Positions 54,820 through 63,654 of a stretch of DNA of 64,000 nucleotides are shown here, piece by piece; the stretch's first letter is position 1; each line of letters opens with the position of its first letter. Where the stretch lies: NCBI RefSeq assembly GCF_900323545.1, contig NZ_OOHN01000008.1, forward strand, positions 2,682,460 through 2,746,459, read 5' to 3'. The notes under the pieces are model-generated. The model was not told the origin of the DNA and made no database searches. It saw nothing but the letters and a program-made list of their open reading frames with translations. The stretch is from Actinomyces sp. Marseille-P3109 (GTDB taxonomy: Bacteria > Actinomycetota > Actinomycetes > Actinomycetales > Actinomycetaceae). A program made the translations under genes and the position numbers.

Positions 54820-56705
54820 CCGCGCCGCGCGAGGAGACCTCTGGGGCCGACGTCGTCGCGCCAGCCGGCGCCGGAGCCCCCCGGTCCGCGGAGCCGGCCG
54901 GTCCGGCTGGGGCGGCTGGACTGCCGGCCGGGGGACGCATCGGTCGGCGAACCGGCGGCCCCCGGCCGGGCTGGGGCGAGCGGGTCGGCTGGACCCTGGC
55001 CGTCGTCGGGCCTCTGGCCTTCCTGGCGGTCTTCTTCGCCTGGCCCGTGGCCACCCTCATGAGCCGCGGCCTCGCGCCGGACGGCGCCCTGGACCTGAGC
55101 GGCTTCGGCGAGGTCCTCACCCGCGAGCGCACCTGGCGGATCCTCACGCAGACCCTCGCTCAGGCCACGCTCGCCACCGCCGTGTGCGTGGCCCTCGGCA
55201 TCCCCGGGGCCCTCGTGCTCTACCGGCGCACCTTCCCCGGCCGTGACCTGCTGCGCGGAGTGGTGACGGTGCCCTTCGTGCTGCCGAGCGTCGTCGTCGG
55301 CGTCGCCTTCCACGCCCTGGTCACCCGCGGCGGGCCCCTGGAGGACCTTGGCCTGGACGGGACGCTGAGCGCGGTCGTGGCCGCGCTGGCCTTCTTCAAC
55401 TACGGGCTCGTCGTGCGCACCGTGGGCACCATGTGGTCGCGGCTCGACCCGCGCGCCGTGGAGGCCGCCCGGGCGCTGGGGGCCTCGCCGATGCGGGCCT
55501 TCGCCACCGTCACCCTGCCCGCGCTGGCGCCCGCCATCGCCTCGGCCGCCTCCCTGACCTTCCTGTTCTGCGCCACCGCCTACGGGGTGGTGCTCGTGCT
55601 CGGCGGGGTGGGGATCGGCACCATCGAGACCGAGATCTACCGGCTGACCACCCAGTACCTCGACCTGCGGGGCGCCGCTGTCCTGTCCGTGGTCCAGCTC
55701 GGCGTCATCGCGCTGGCCCTGTGGGTGGCCGAGCGGGCGCGCGCCGCCACCCAGACGCGTCTGCGGCTGCGCACCGAGGCGCCCACCTCGCGGCTGCGGG
55801 CCGCCGATGCCCCCGCGCTGGCGGTCACCGCTGTCACAGTCGTGGGGCTGCTGGTGGCGCCCATGGCGGTGCTGGTGATGCGCTCCCTGCAGCGCGACGG
55901 CGCCTGGACGCTGGCGAACTACACCGACCTGGGCACGACCGGCGGGCGCAGCGCCCTGCTCGTGACCGTGTGGGAGGCGGCCGCGAACTCGGTGAGCGTG
56001 GCCGTGGCGGCCGCGGCCATCGCCCTGACGCTGGGGGTGGCGGTGTGTCTGGTTGTCTCGCGCCGACCCCGCAGCCGGGCGCTCGCCCGGGTCATCACCG
56101 GACTCGACGCCGCCTTCATGCTGCCGCTGGGTGTCTCCGCCGTGACGGTCGGCTTCGGTTTCCTCATCACCCTGGCGCGCCCGCCGCTGGCCCTGACCCG
56201 CTCCTGGTGGATCCTGCCGCTGGCGCAGGCGGTAGTGGCCGTGCCGCTCGTGGTGCGTACCCTGCTGCCGGCGCTGCGCGCGATCGACCCACGCCAGCGC
56301 GAGGCGGCGGCCGCCCTGGGGGCCGGGCCCGGCCGGGTGCTGCTGAGCGTGGACGGACCCCAGTTGCTGCGCGCCGGCGGGCTGGCGGCCGGCTTCGCCC
56401 TGGCGACGTCGCTGGGGGAGTTCGGGGCGACGTCGTTCCTGGCCAGGCCCCAGGAGCCGACGCTGCCGGTGGTCGTCTACCGGCTCATCGGCAGCCCCGG
56501 TTCCCAGAACCAGGGGATGGCGCTGGCCGGCGGCGTGGTCCTGGCGGTGGGCAGCGCCGCCGTCATGCTCGGCTGCGAGTGGCTCCAGACCCGGCTCGGT
56601 CCCGGGCGAGGCGGGCCTGCGGAAACCGGCGGGCAAGCAGGGCACGATGATGGCGGAATGGCCCGGTTTCTCGGGCCCAGGACGGACGGAGGCAGGCGGC
56701 CATGA
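54816..56705 (+). CDS. thiP: Thiamine ABC transporter, fused permease
   Basis: 629 residues from GTG 54816, overlapping the thiB stop (GTGA). Two homologous permease halves, each with about six membrane segments and an EAA loop: EAARALGASPMRAFATVTLP (first half) and EAAAALGAGPGRVLLSVDGP (second). This fused arrangement is typical of ThiP. The N-terminal 50 residues are Pro/Ala/Gly-rich. It forms the membrane channel for thiamine import and overlaps thiQ by 4 nt. Confidence 0.93.
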   Translation: MTAPREETSGADVVAPAGAGAPRSAEPAGPAGAAGLPAGGRIGRRTGGPRPGWGERVGWTLAVVGPLAFLAVFFAWPVATLMSRGLAPDGALDLSGFGEVLTRERTWRILTQTLAQATLATAVCVALGIPGALVLYRRTFPGRDLLRGVVTVPFVLPSVVVGVAFHALVTRGGPLEDLGLDGTLSAVVAALAFFNYGLVVRTVGTMWSRLDPRAVEAARALGASPMRAFATVTLPALAPAIASAASLTFLFCATAYGVVLVLGGVGIGTIETEIYRLTTQYLDLRGAAVLSVVQLGVIALALWVAERARAATQTRLRLRTEAPTSRLRAADAPALAVTAVTVVGLLVAPMAVLVMRSLQRDGAWTLANYTDLGTTGGRSALLVTVWEAAANSVSVAVAAAAIALTLGVAVCLVVSRRPRSRALARVITGLDAAFMLPLGVSAVTVGFGFLITLARPPLALTRSWWILPLAQAVVAVPLVVRTLLPALRAIDPRQREAAAALGAGPGRVLLSVDGPQLLRAGGLAAGFALATSLGEFGATSFLARPQEPTLPVVVYRLIGSPGSQNQGMALAGGVVLAVGSAAVMLGCEWLQTRLGPGRGGPAETGGQAGHDDGGMARFLGPRTDGGRRP

Positions 56706-57757
56706 GCCCGAGCACCAGTGATACCAGCGCTTCTGAGGGCCTGTCGGTACGGGGGCTCGCGGTGGCCTATGGGGACCTGCGCGCCGTCGACGGCGTCGAC
56801 CTGGACGTGGCCGCCGGTGAGATCGTCGCCCTCCTGGGGGCCTCCGGCTCAGGGAAGTCCTCCCTGCTACGAGCGGTGGCCGGCCTGGAGGACGTGGCCG
56901 GCGGCGAGGTCGCCTGGGACGGGCGGAGCATGGTGCGCGTCCCCGTCCACAAGCGCGGCTTCGGCCTCATGTTCCAGGACGGCCAGCTCTTCGAGCACCG
57001 CGACGTCGGCGGCAACATCGCCTACGGGCTCACCGGCCTGCCGCGCGCCCGGCGCGGTGAGCGGGTGCGCGAGATGCTCGAGCTCGTCGGCCTGCCCGGC
57101 TTCGAGCGGCGGCGGGTGACGACCCTGTCCGGCGGGCAGGCCCAGCGGGTGGCCCTGGCCCGGGCACTGGCCCCGGCGCCGAGGCTCCTGCTGCTCGACG
57201 AGCCGCTGTCCGCCCTGGACCGGGCCCTGCGCGAGCAGCTGGCCACCGACGTGCGCGCCATCCTGCGCGAGGGCGGCACCACGGCGCTCTACGTCACCCA
57301 CGACCAGGACGAGGCCATGACCGTGGCCGACCGGGTCGGTGTCATGGAGTCCGGCCGGCTCCTGCGCCTGGACACCCCCCAGCGCCTGTGGGCCGATCCC
57401 GGAAGCAGCAAGGTGGCGCGGTTCCTGGGTTTCGACGTCGTCGGTACCCTCGCCCTCGCCCCCGGCGAGCTGCGCGTCGTGGGAGACGCCTTGGGGCAGT
57501 CCGAGGAGCGGGGCGGGCCCGCGGAGACGCGGTTGTCGGCCACCGTACTGGCCTCGCGTCTGCGCCGCGGCCAGTGGGAGGCCGAGGTCGAGCTCGCCCC
57601 CGAGCAACTCGCCGAACTGGCCGAGGAAGCCGGCGTTGGAGCTGATGCCACTGCTGATCGTGAACCGGTCTGCGTGACCGCTATGGCCCAGCGCCCCCAC
57701 GTCGCGGGCGAACGTGTCGTTCTGCGCCTCGACCCCGCTCGCACCGCCCGCCTGTGA
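56702..57757 (+). CDS. thiQ: Thiamine ABC transporter, ATP-binding protein
   Basis: 351 residues. LLGASGSGKSSLLRAVAG (Walker A), LSGGQAQRVALARAL (signature), LLLLDEPLSALD (Walker B) and YVTHDQDEAM (H-loop) give a complete ATPase of the CUT/ThiQ/PotA class. The C-terminal 110 residues form a TOBE-like regulatory extension. ATG 56702 overlaps the thiP stop; third gene of the thiBPQ operon, probably transcribed with it from the riboswitch leader. Family A repeat follows its stop. Confidence 0.92.
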   Translation: MSPSTSDTSASEGLSVRGLAVAYGDLRAVDGVDLDVAAGEIVALLGASGSGKSSLLRAVAGLEDVAGGEVAWDGRSMVRVPVHKRGFGLMFQDGQLFEHRDVGGNIAYGLTGLPRARRGERVREMLELVGLPGFERRRVTTLSGGQAQRVALARALAPAPRLLLLDEPLSALDRALREQLATDVRAILREGGTTALYVTHDQDEAMTVADRVGVMESGRLLRLDTPQRLWADPGSSKVARFLGFDVVGTLALAPGELRVVGDALGQSEERGGPAETRLSATVLASRLRRGQWEAEVELAPEQLAELAEEAGVGADATADREPVCVTAMAQRPHVAGERVVLRLDPARTARL

Positions 57758-58088
57758 AGAGCCCGGCCCTGTGCAGCGGCCCTGTATCGCGTCGCGTTCG
57801 TACCTTATGCGGCGCGTTCGAGGGGTAGAGGGTACGAACGCGCGACCTGCCCTACGAACGCGCGGGGACGGCGGTTCCTGGGACGAGTGGTGTCCGATCG
57901 TGTCGCAGTGCCGTTGTAATCTGCGCTCGTCGGCCGGAGCAATCCGCATCCCCTGCCCGCATCGGCCGTCCACCGGCGGTCATCGGCGTCCCCATCGACA
58001 GGCCTGCGGTGCGCGGGGCGCTCGGGTCGGCCCAACTGATTCGGGTGAGCGGGTCGACGCACATCCCTACACCACCCATGAATCGCCC
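57758..58088. other. Intergenic region upstream of the DUF4011 gene
   Basis: 331 bp. Holds family A repeat copy 2 (57791-57865) and then about 220 bp without a clear feature. The longer frame of the next gene begins back at 57714, inside thiQ, but these residues have no domain character. Confidence 0.5.
57791..57865. repeat. ~75-bp intergenic repeat family A, copy 2
   Basis: The best-preserved copy: CGTTCGTACC (57795-57804) pairs with GGTACGAACG (57831-57840), and CGCGTTCG (57813-57820) can pair with CGAACGCG (twice downstream). Starts 34 bp after the thiQ stop, in the same orientation as the other two copies. Confidence 0.85.
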
Positions 58089-61000
58089 ATGATCCCCATG
58101 AACTCTGACAACCTCACCGTTTCCAGGGCCCCCAAACAGGTCCGGGACTGGCAGAAGAGCCTGCTCGACCTCTCCCTGCGCAATCCCCTCATCAATCGCA
58201 CCTCCCGCTACGCGGTGGAGCTGCGCGTCCCACCGGCGCTCATCGGCGAGTTCGAGGACCTTGTCAATGACAAGGAATACATCGCCCTCGCCGCGGGACG
58301 ACACCGGCCCGCGGAGCTGTCCGACGAGGACCTTCAGCAGGAGCAGGCCCGCGCGGTCTCGCTCCTGAAGGAACGAACCGTCGAGGTCGAGCTGGCGCCC
58401 ACCGAGCGCGTGCAGCGCCTCCAGGCCCTGGCCACCGGCGCCCGCACCGGCGTCGAGGAGACCGGCGCCAACAACCTCTACCTGGCCATCGGGGCCCTGG
58501 CGTGGGAGAGCGACGGCAGCCGCCTGCACTCCCCACTCATCCTCATCCCGGTCAACCTCGAGCGCACCGGGGATGACTTCAGGCTCATCCTGGACGAGAC
58601 GGGCGCCTCCACGCCCAACTACTCCTTCCTCGACCGCTTCGCGCGGGACACCGGCATCGAGCTGACCGAGCTGAGGACTCCGCGGCTCGACGAGCACGGC
58701 ATCGACCTGCGGGCCACTCTCGACGGCGTGCGCGATCGCCTGCGGCGCGCCGGCTGGGACGACGTCGTCACCCCCACGGTCCACCTGGGACTGTTCCGCT
58801 TCTCCACCTACCGCATGTGGAAGGACCTCGAGGACCACTGGCGGACGATCGCCGCCAACCCGCTCGTCGCCCACCTCATGGCGGGAGGGCGCCAGGACTT
58901 CGTGGACCCGGCGGGCCCGGCCGATGGGGGCCTCGACATCGACGAGGCGACCCAGAACCTGCCCCTGGCCGCGGACTCCACTCAGGCCCGGATCGTGGCC
59001 GACGCCGTGGCCGGGCGCAGCCTCGTCGTCGAGGGGCCGCCCGGAACGGGCAAGTCCCAGACCGTCTCCAACCTCATCTTCCGGGCGCTGGCCACGGGGC
59101 GGACCATCATGTTCGTCGCCGAGAAGAAGTCCGCCCTCGACGTCGTCGCCCGCCGCCTGCGCGAGGAGACCGGCATCGGGGACCTGCTGCTCAACCTGCA
59201 CGACAACGGCATGAAGCCGACCGAGGTCCGACGGGCCCTGCGCCGTGCCCTGGCCCTGCGGCGAGGAGAGCCCGGAGACGGTGCCGGTTCCGACGTCGGC
59301 GCCGGTGAGGCGGCCGGTCGCTCCACCCCGGCTGTACTGCGCACCGAGCTGGCAGGGATCCGCGCCGAGCTCGAGGCCTACCGCCGCGGCCTGTACGAGC
59401 CGGCACCGGATGGCCCGTCCTACAGCGGGGCCCGGGAGGTACTCGCCCGGCTCCGGGACTCCGGAGAACCCGGGGACTCCGCCGATTCTGCGGCCGCCGC
59501 CCAGGCCGCCCTGGTGGAACGGGCCCGCGCCACCGGCCTGGACGCCTTCGACGCCGCCTCCCACAACCGGCTCATCGAGCGCTACCGCGCCGCCCTGGAC
59601 GAGCTGCGGACGGCTCTGACGCCCGAGCTGCTCGACGTCGTCCTGGCCCACCGCGACCAGGTCCTTCAGGATGCCGCCGTCCGCGCCGAGGCGCTGCGCA
59701 GCGAGCTCAACCGCCGTCGCAGCGCCATGAGCGTGCGCGAGCTGATGAGCACCTACGGGGACCTCATCACCGCCCTGACGCCCTGCCTGCTCGTCTCACC
59801 CGACTCGGTGGCCAGGTTCTTCCCGGCCGACCGGCGCTACGTGGACATCGTCGCCTTCGACGAGGCCTCCCAGATCCGGGTGGCCGACGCCGTGGGCGCC
59901 ATGGGGCGCGGCCGCAGCGTGGTCGTGGTCGGCGACCCCAAGCAGATGCCGCCCACTCCCGGCGCCGGCGAGACACGAGGGGAGCAGGCGCCCGAGGCCG
60001 ACTCCATCCTCACGCGCTGCCTGGACAGTGGACTGCTCCAGCACCGGCTCACCTGGCACTACCGCAGCCGCGACGAGTCCCTCGTCGCCTTCTCCAACCG
60101 CCACTACTACGACGGCCGGCTGCTCACCTTCCCGAGCCCGCTGACGATTGCCCCCGGATCCGACGCCGCCCCCGGCGGTCACGGCATCTCGCTGCGGCGG
60201 GTCCGCGGCCGCTACTTCCGTCCCGAGGACCGCGCCCGCCACCCCCACGTCCAGCCGAACACCAACCCCCTCGAGGCCAAACGCGTGGTGGACGAGGTGC
60301 TCCGGCACGTCGAGGCCTCCCCCGACCACCTGCCGTCTCTGGGCGTCATCACCTTCAACGATCGCCAGCGAGACCTCATCGAGAACAGCCTGCGCGAGGT
60401 CTCCTCGCCCCGGGTCATCGAGGCCCTCGACGCCCGCGACGGCCTGTTCGTCAGGAACCTGGAGAACGTCCAGGGCGAGGAGCGCGACACGATCCTGTTC
60501 TCGGCGACCTTCGCCGCCAACTCTCGAGGAGACCTGCCGCTGAACTTCGGGGTGCTCAACCACGCCGGCGGCGAACGCCGCCTCAACGTGGCCATCACCC
60601 GGGCCCGCAGGCAGATCATCGTCTTCACCAGCTTCGACCCCCAGGACCTGCACGCCGAGCGCACGGCCCACCGAGGAGTCAAGGACCTGCGCGCCTACCT
60701 CCACCGGGCCGCCGAGGGCCGGGCCCCGCGGGCCCTGCCGGCCTCGCGGAGCCCGCTCAGCTGGCACCGCCGCGAGATCGCCGAGGCGCTGAAGGCTGCC
60801 GGGCTCACGGTCCATACCGGCGTCGGCCACTCCACCTTCGAGATCGACCTCGTCCTGGCGCACGCCGACCAGCCGGACCGCCCCGCCGTGGCCGTCCTGC
60901 TCGACGGACAGCAGTGGAACAAGCGGGAGGGTGTCGTCGACCGCGACCTGCTGCCGGTCGACGTCCTGCGCACCATGGGCTGGCAACGGGTCGAGCGGGT

Positions 61001-61763
61001 CTGGATGCCCGAGTGGGTGGCGGACCCGCAGGCCGTCGTCGCCCGGCTCGTCAAGGCTGCCGGAGGCCGCTGGACGCCGCCGGCACCGACGGCGGCCGTG
61101 CCCGAACCGCAGCACACCGGCCAGGCCGAGGACGCTGCACCGCTGACCGACGACGGCGCAGCGGCCGATGCCCGGGCCGTCGCAGGCACCGGAGGCACCG
61201 ACGCGGTTCCCACCACCGGCCCGAGGACCCCGGGCGAGGAGTACACCGCCTGGAGCCCGGCGGGCGTGCGCCCCCTGGAGATCCTCAACCGGGCCGGTAC
61301 CGACCCGGAGGCCAAGAAGGTGCTCGTCGAGGTCGCCACCACCATCTGCCAGGTCGAGGCCCCGATCGCCAGGCGCCGGCTCTACGTCAAGATCTCCCGC
61401 GCCTTCGGACTGTCGCGAACCGTCAAGTCGCGCGAGGATTCGATCAGGATGGCCCTGGGGGAGGCCTTCGCCTACTTCGACGAGGACGGCTTCGTGTGGA
61501 CCAGCCGGGAGGCCGCGCTCGCGGCTCCGACCTACCGACGCAACGCCCTGGACCATGTGGACTCCATCCAGGAGATCCACCCCCGCGAGCTGGTGGGGCT
61601 CATGGCCCAGGCGCGTGCTAAGAACCCGGAGTGGGCCTCCCGGGAGGACCTGTTCACGTGGGCGCTCAAGCGGCTGAGTGCGAGGAACCGTAGCCTCGGT
61701 GCGCGCGGGGTGTCGGAGGTGCTCACCAGGGCCCTCAAGGAGGCCGAACGCGAGCAGCCGTAG
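58089..61763 (+). CDS. DUF4011/SF1 helicase with Vsr-like nuclease and DUF3320 domains
   Basis: About 1224 residues from ATG 58089. DUF4011 (about 15-220, VRDWQKSLLDLSLRNPLINR) is followed by an SF1 ATPase split in two. Walker A GPPGTGKSQ is near 316 and Walker B FDEASQIRVADAVGA with Asp591, then GDPKQMPPT; the second RecA lobe has LENVQGEERDTILFS and LNVAITRARRQIIV. After this come a MTES_1575/Vsr-like endonuclease region (VLLDGQQWNKREGVVDRDLL) and a C-terminal DUF3320 (ILNRAGTDPEAKKVLVEVAT). Such proteins are linked to phage defence or DNA repair. Many relatives are 1600-2200 residues; the short path from residue 500 to 580 suggests a missing middle segment. Confidence 0.88.
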   Translation: MIPMNSDNLTVSRAPKQVRDWQKSLLDLSLRNPLINRTSRYAVELRVPPALIGEFEDLVNDKEYIALAAGRHRPAELSDEDLQQEQARAVSLLKERTVEVELAPTERVQRLQALATGARTGVEETGANNLYLAIGALAWESDGSRLHSPLILIPVNLERTGDDFRLILDETGASTPNYSFLDRFARDTGIELTELRTPRLDEHGIDLRATLDGVRDRLRRAGWDDVVTPTVHLGLFRFSTYRMWKDLEDHWRTIAANPLVAHLMAGGRQDFVDPAGPADGGLDIDEATQNLPLAADSTQARIVADAVAGRSLVVEGPPGTGKSQTVSNLIFRALATGRTIMFVAEKKSALDVVARRLREETGIGDLLLNLHDNGMKPTEVRRALRRALALRRGEPGDGAGSDVGAGEAAGRSTPAVLRTELAGIRAELEAYRRGLYEPAPDGPSYSGAREVLARLRDSGEPGDSADSAAAAQAALVERARATGLDAFDAASHNRLIERYRAALDELRTALTPELLDVVLAHRDQVLQDAAVRAEALRSELNRRRSAMSVRELMSTYGDLITALTPCLLVSPDSVARFFPADRRYVDIVAFDEASQIRVADAVGAMGRGRSVVVVGDPKQMPPTPGAGETRGEQAPEADSILTRCLDSGLLQHRLTWHYRSRDESLVAFSNRHYYDGRLLTFPSPLTIAPGSDAAPGGHGISLRRVRGRYFRPEDRARHPHVQPNTNPLEAKRVVDEVLRHVEASPDHLPSLGVITFNDRQRDLIENSLREVSSPRVIEALDARDGLFVRNLENVQGEERDTILFSATFAANSRGDLPLNFGVLNHAGGERRLNVAITRARRQIIVFTSFDPQDLHAERTAHRGVKDLRAYLHRAAEGRAPRALPASRSPLSWHRREIAEALKAAGLTVHTGVGHSTFEIDLVLAHADQPDRPAVAVLLDGQQWNKREGVVDRDLLPVDVLRTMGWQRVERVWMPEWVADPQAVVARLVKAAGGRWTPPAPTAAVPEPQHTGQAEDAAPLTDDGAAADARAVAGTGGTDAVPTTGPRTPGEEYTAWSPAGVRPLEILNRAGTDPEAKKVLVEVATTICQVEAPIARRRLYVKISRAFGLSRTVKSREDSIRMALGEAFAYFDEDGFVWTSREAALAAPTYRRNALDHVDSIQEIHPRELVGLMAQARAKNPEWASREDLFTWALKRLSARNRSLGARGVSEVLTRALKEAEREQP

Positions 61764-62314
61764 TCCCGCTAGCGTACGGAGCGCTTCGCGGTCGTACCTT
61801 ATGCCGCGCGTTCGAGGGGTAAAGGGTACGAACGCGCGGCCCACCCCACGAACGAGTGGGGGCGTCAGGGGCGAATCTCTGTGGGGGAGGCGTCTCGCAC
61901 TCCAGGTCACGGGAAGATCACGACGGGCGTCATGGCCTGGTCATGTGCGCGAGCAGCGACACTGTGATCCTTGTCACTTACGAGTGGGCCTCGCGTTGCT
62001 CCGGCGCGGCTGCGCCCATGACTTTTCTCCGGTCTGGCGCCGCCGTTGTAGGCACCCGAGAAGCGACGTCGTCGGAGTAATGGCAAGGGGGGAGTGCTGC
62101 CCGGATTGCGGGCGCGTCGATTTCAAAAGGTCACGATGAGGTCGCAGTTGAAGTCTCCAGTTGAGTAGCATCCACAGTGCTGGCAGCCATGGATGCCTCC
62201 TGCGCCGGGTTCGTGAGTCGGCGTTGTCGCCGACACCGAGCCGCGCCCGGACGGCCCCGGCAACCGGCACCTTCCTCAGAAATACTCACGATCCTCCACC
62301 GCAAGGAGCCTGAC
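61764..62314. other. Intergenic region between helicase and zinc-ribbon gene
   Basis: About 550 bp. Holds family A repeat copy 3 (61785-61859). The rest shows no gene I can support; short frames here lack a ribosome site. It should contain the promoter of the gene at 62315. Confidence 0.5.
61785..61859. repeat. ~75-bp intergenic repeat family A, copy 3
   Basis: taccttatg at 61795, CGCGCGTTCGAGGGGT and GGGTACGAACGCGCG as in the other copies; the last part (cacgaacgagtgg) has drifted. Begins 21 bp after the helicase stop. Confidence 0.8.
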
Positions 62315-63370
62315 ATGTCCGCCTACGTCCGCTATTACCGGCGGCTTCAGGCACTCACTCAGCGCCTGAGCACCTACCTGGACCGGTTGGAGGCTCGCGC
62401 CCGGGAGTTCGGCGTCAGCTCGGCCCGCACCGCGATGGAGATGCAGATCACCGACCCGGCCTCCGTCTCCGCCTTCCGCTCGGAGGTCGAGGCCCAGATC
62501 ATGTTCCTGCACACCAAGGCCCAGCGGGTCTTCGCCAAGCACTTCGCCCCGTTCCTGGACATCGACGCCGAGTTGTCCATCGAGGAGGACCGTCAGCTCT
62601 CCGCCCGCCTCCAGGATGCGGCCAACCTCGTGGGCAGCTTCGAGGTGCGCCTGCGCAACATCATCGAGGAGGTCTTCGCCCCCGGCCGCGCCGAGCAGGC
62701 CCGCGAGGAGTGGAACCGGGCCATGACCGACTGGCGCCAGGCCCAGTTCTCCTTCACCTGCGACAAGTGCGGCGACCCCGTGCCGCTGCCCGAGCTCTAC
62801 CACATGCCGGTGTTCATCACCTGCCCGCGCTGCAAGTCGCGCGTGGCCTTCCAGCCCACCGAGGCCATGGCGGCCGCGCCCACCTGGGCCAAGGAGGTCG
62901 CCAAGACCACCTGCTACGCCGAGTGGCAGAAGTCCGAGTCGGAGCAGTCCGCCGAGGAGGGCGTGGGCCTGGCCTTCTTCTACTACGTCGACTACGCCAT
63001 CGCCCACCACCTCATGATGAACCGCCTGCTGCCCTTCTACGTGCGCTCCGAGGGCGGCCAGGAGGCGCTGCGCCGCGACGTGCGCAACGCGCTGGAGACG
63101 CGCACCCACCAGCTGCGCCCCGACGAGGTCTCCCCCCAGTACCACGCCATGGAGTACGTCAACTTCATGGGCGGCCTGGGCCGCTCGGCCCAGATCCTCG
63201 GTCAGGAGGGCCTGACCGACCGCCGCCGGCTCATCCTCCAGACGGTGCGCGACATCATGCGTCCCGACGAGCCGCTGGCCCGCTCCATCCTGGACAACAC
63301 CTTCACCGAGGAGCTGTGGAGCCAGCAGGCCCACGCCGCCGACCAACTCTCCTGCGAGGTGCCCCGCTAG
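62315..63370 (+). CDS. Uncharacterised protein with central zinc ribbon
   Basis: 351 residues, soluble. An N-terminal helical region (YRRLQALTQRLSTYLDRLEA, about 1-140) precedes a zinc ribbon FTCDKCGDPVPLP ... FITCPRCKSRVAF (about 148-185, four cysteines) and a C-terminal all-helical part (about 190-351). AAGGAG is 6 nt before ATG 62315; the longer frame to 62177 is not supported. Family not recognised. The final codons (LSCEVPR, stop) are contained in a 110-bp tandem duplication. Confidence 0.8.
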   Translation: MSAYVRYYRRLQALTQRLSTYLDRLEARAREFGVSSARTAMEMQITDPASVSAFRSEVEAQIMFLHTKAQRVFAKHFAPFLDIDAELSIEEDRQLSARLQDAANLVGSFEVRLRNIIEEVFAPGRAEQAREEWNRAMTDWRQAQFSFTCDKCGDPVPLPELYHMPVFITCPRCKSRVAFQPTEAMAAAPTWAKEVAKTTCYAEWQKSESEQSAEEGVGLAFFYYVDYAIAHHLMMNRLLPFYVRSEGGQEALRRDVRNALETRTHQLRPDEVSPQYHAMEYVNFMGGLGRSAQILGQEGLTDRRRLILQTVRDIMRPDEPLARSILDNTFTEELWSQQAHAADQLSCEVPR

Positions 63371-63566
63371 CGTTCCCACCCCGCCGCCCGCCCGGCCCGG
63401 CCCGCCGGCACTGCGGACGCGGCCCGAGCCCGACGACGCGCCGGCGACCGCGCCACCTCTCCTGCGAGGTGCCCCGCTAGCGTCCCCCCCCCGCCGCCCC
63501 CCCGGCCCGGCCCGCCGGCACTGCGGACGCGGCCCGAGCCCGACGACGCGCCGGCGACTGCGTCAT
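63347..63566. repeat. 110-bp tandem duplication covering a gene 3' end
   Basis: ctctcctgcgaggtgccccg occurs at 63347 and 63457, and the following ~90 bp are repeated nearly exactly (a C-run is longer in unit 2). Unit 1 includes the last eight codons and stop of the zinc-ribbon gene; unit 2 is a non-coding copy after the stop. Confidence 0.88.
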
Positions 63567-63654
63567 CGACCTCGCCAATGAGTCCGTCGGCCTCTCAGCT
63601 CTCCGTTCCCCGCGCGGCCCAAGTCCGCTCGACACCTCCCCCGAAAGGACCACC

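Noticed and set aside
53331..61859. TTCGAGG in the family A repeats as tRNA T-loops
   Set aside because: No acceptor stem, anticodon arm or CCA-compatible end can be built around it.
59796..61910. 704-codon minus frame opposite the DUF4011 helicase
   Set aside because: Antisense shadow of conserved helicase motifs, low-complexity composition.
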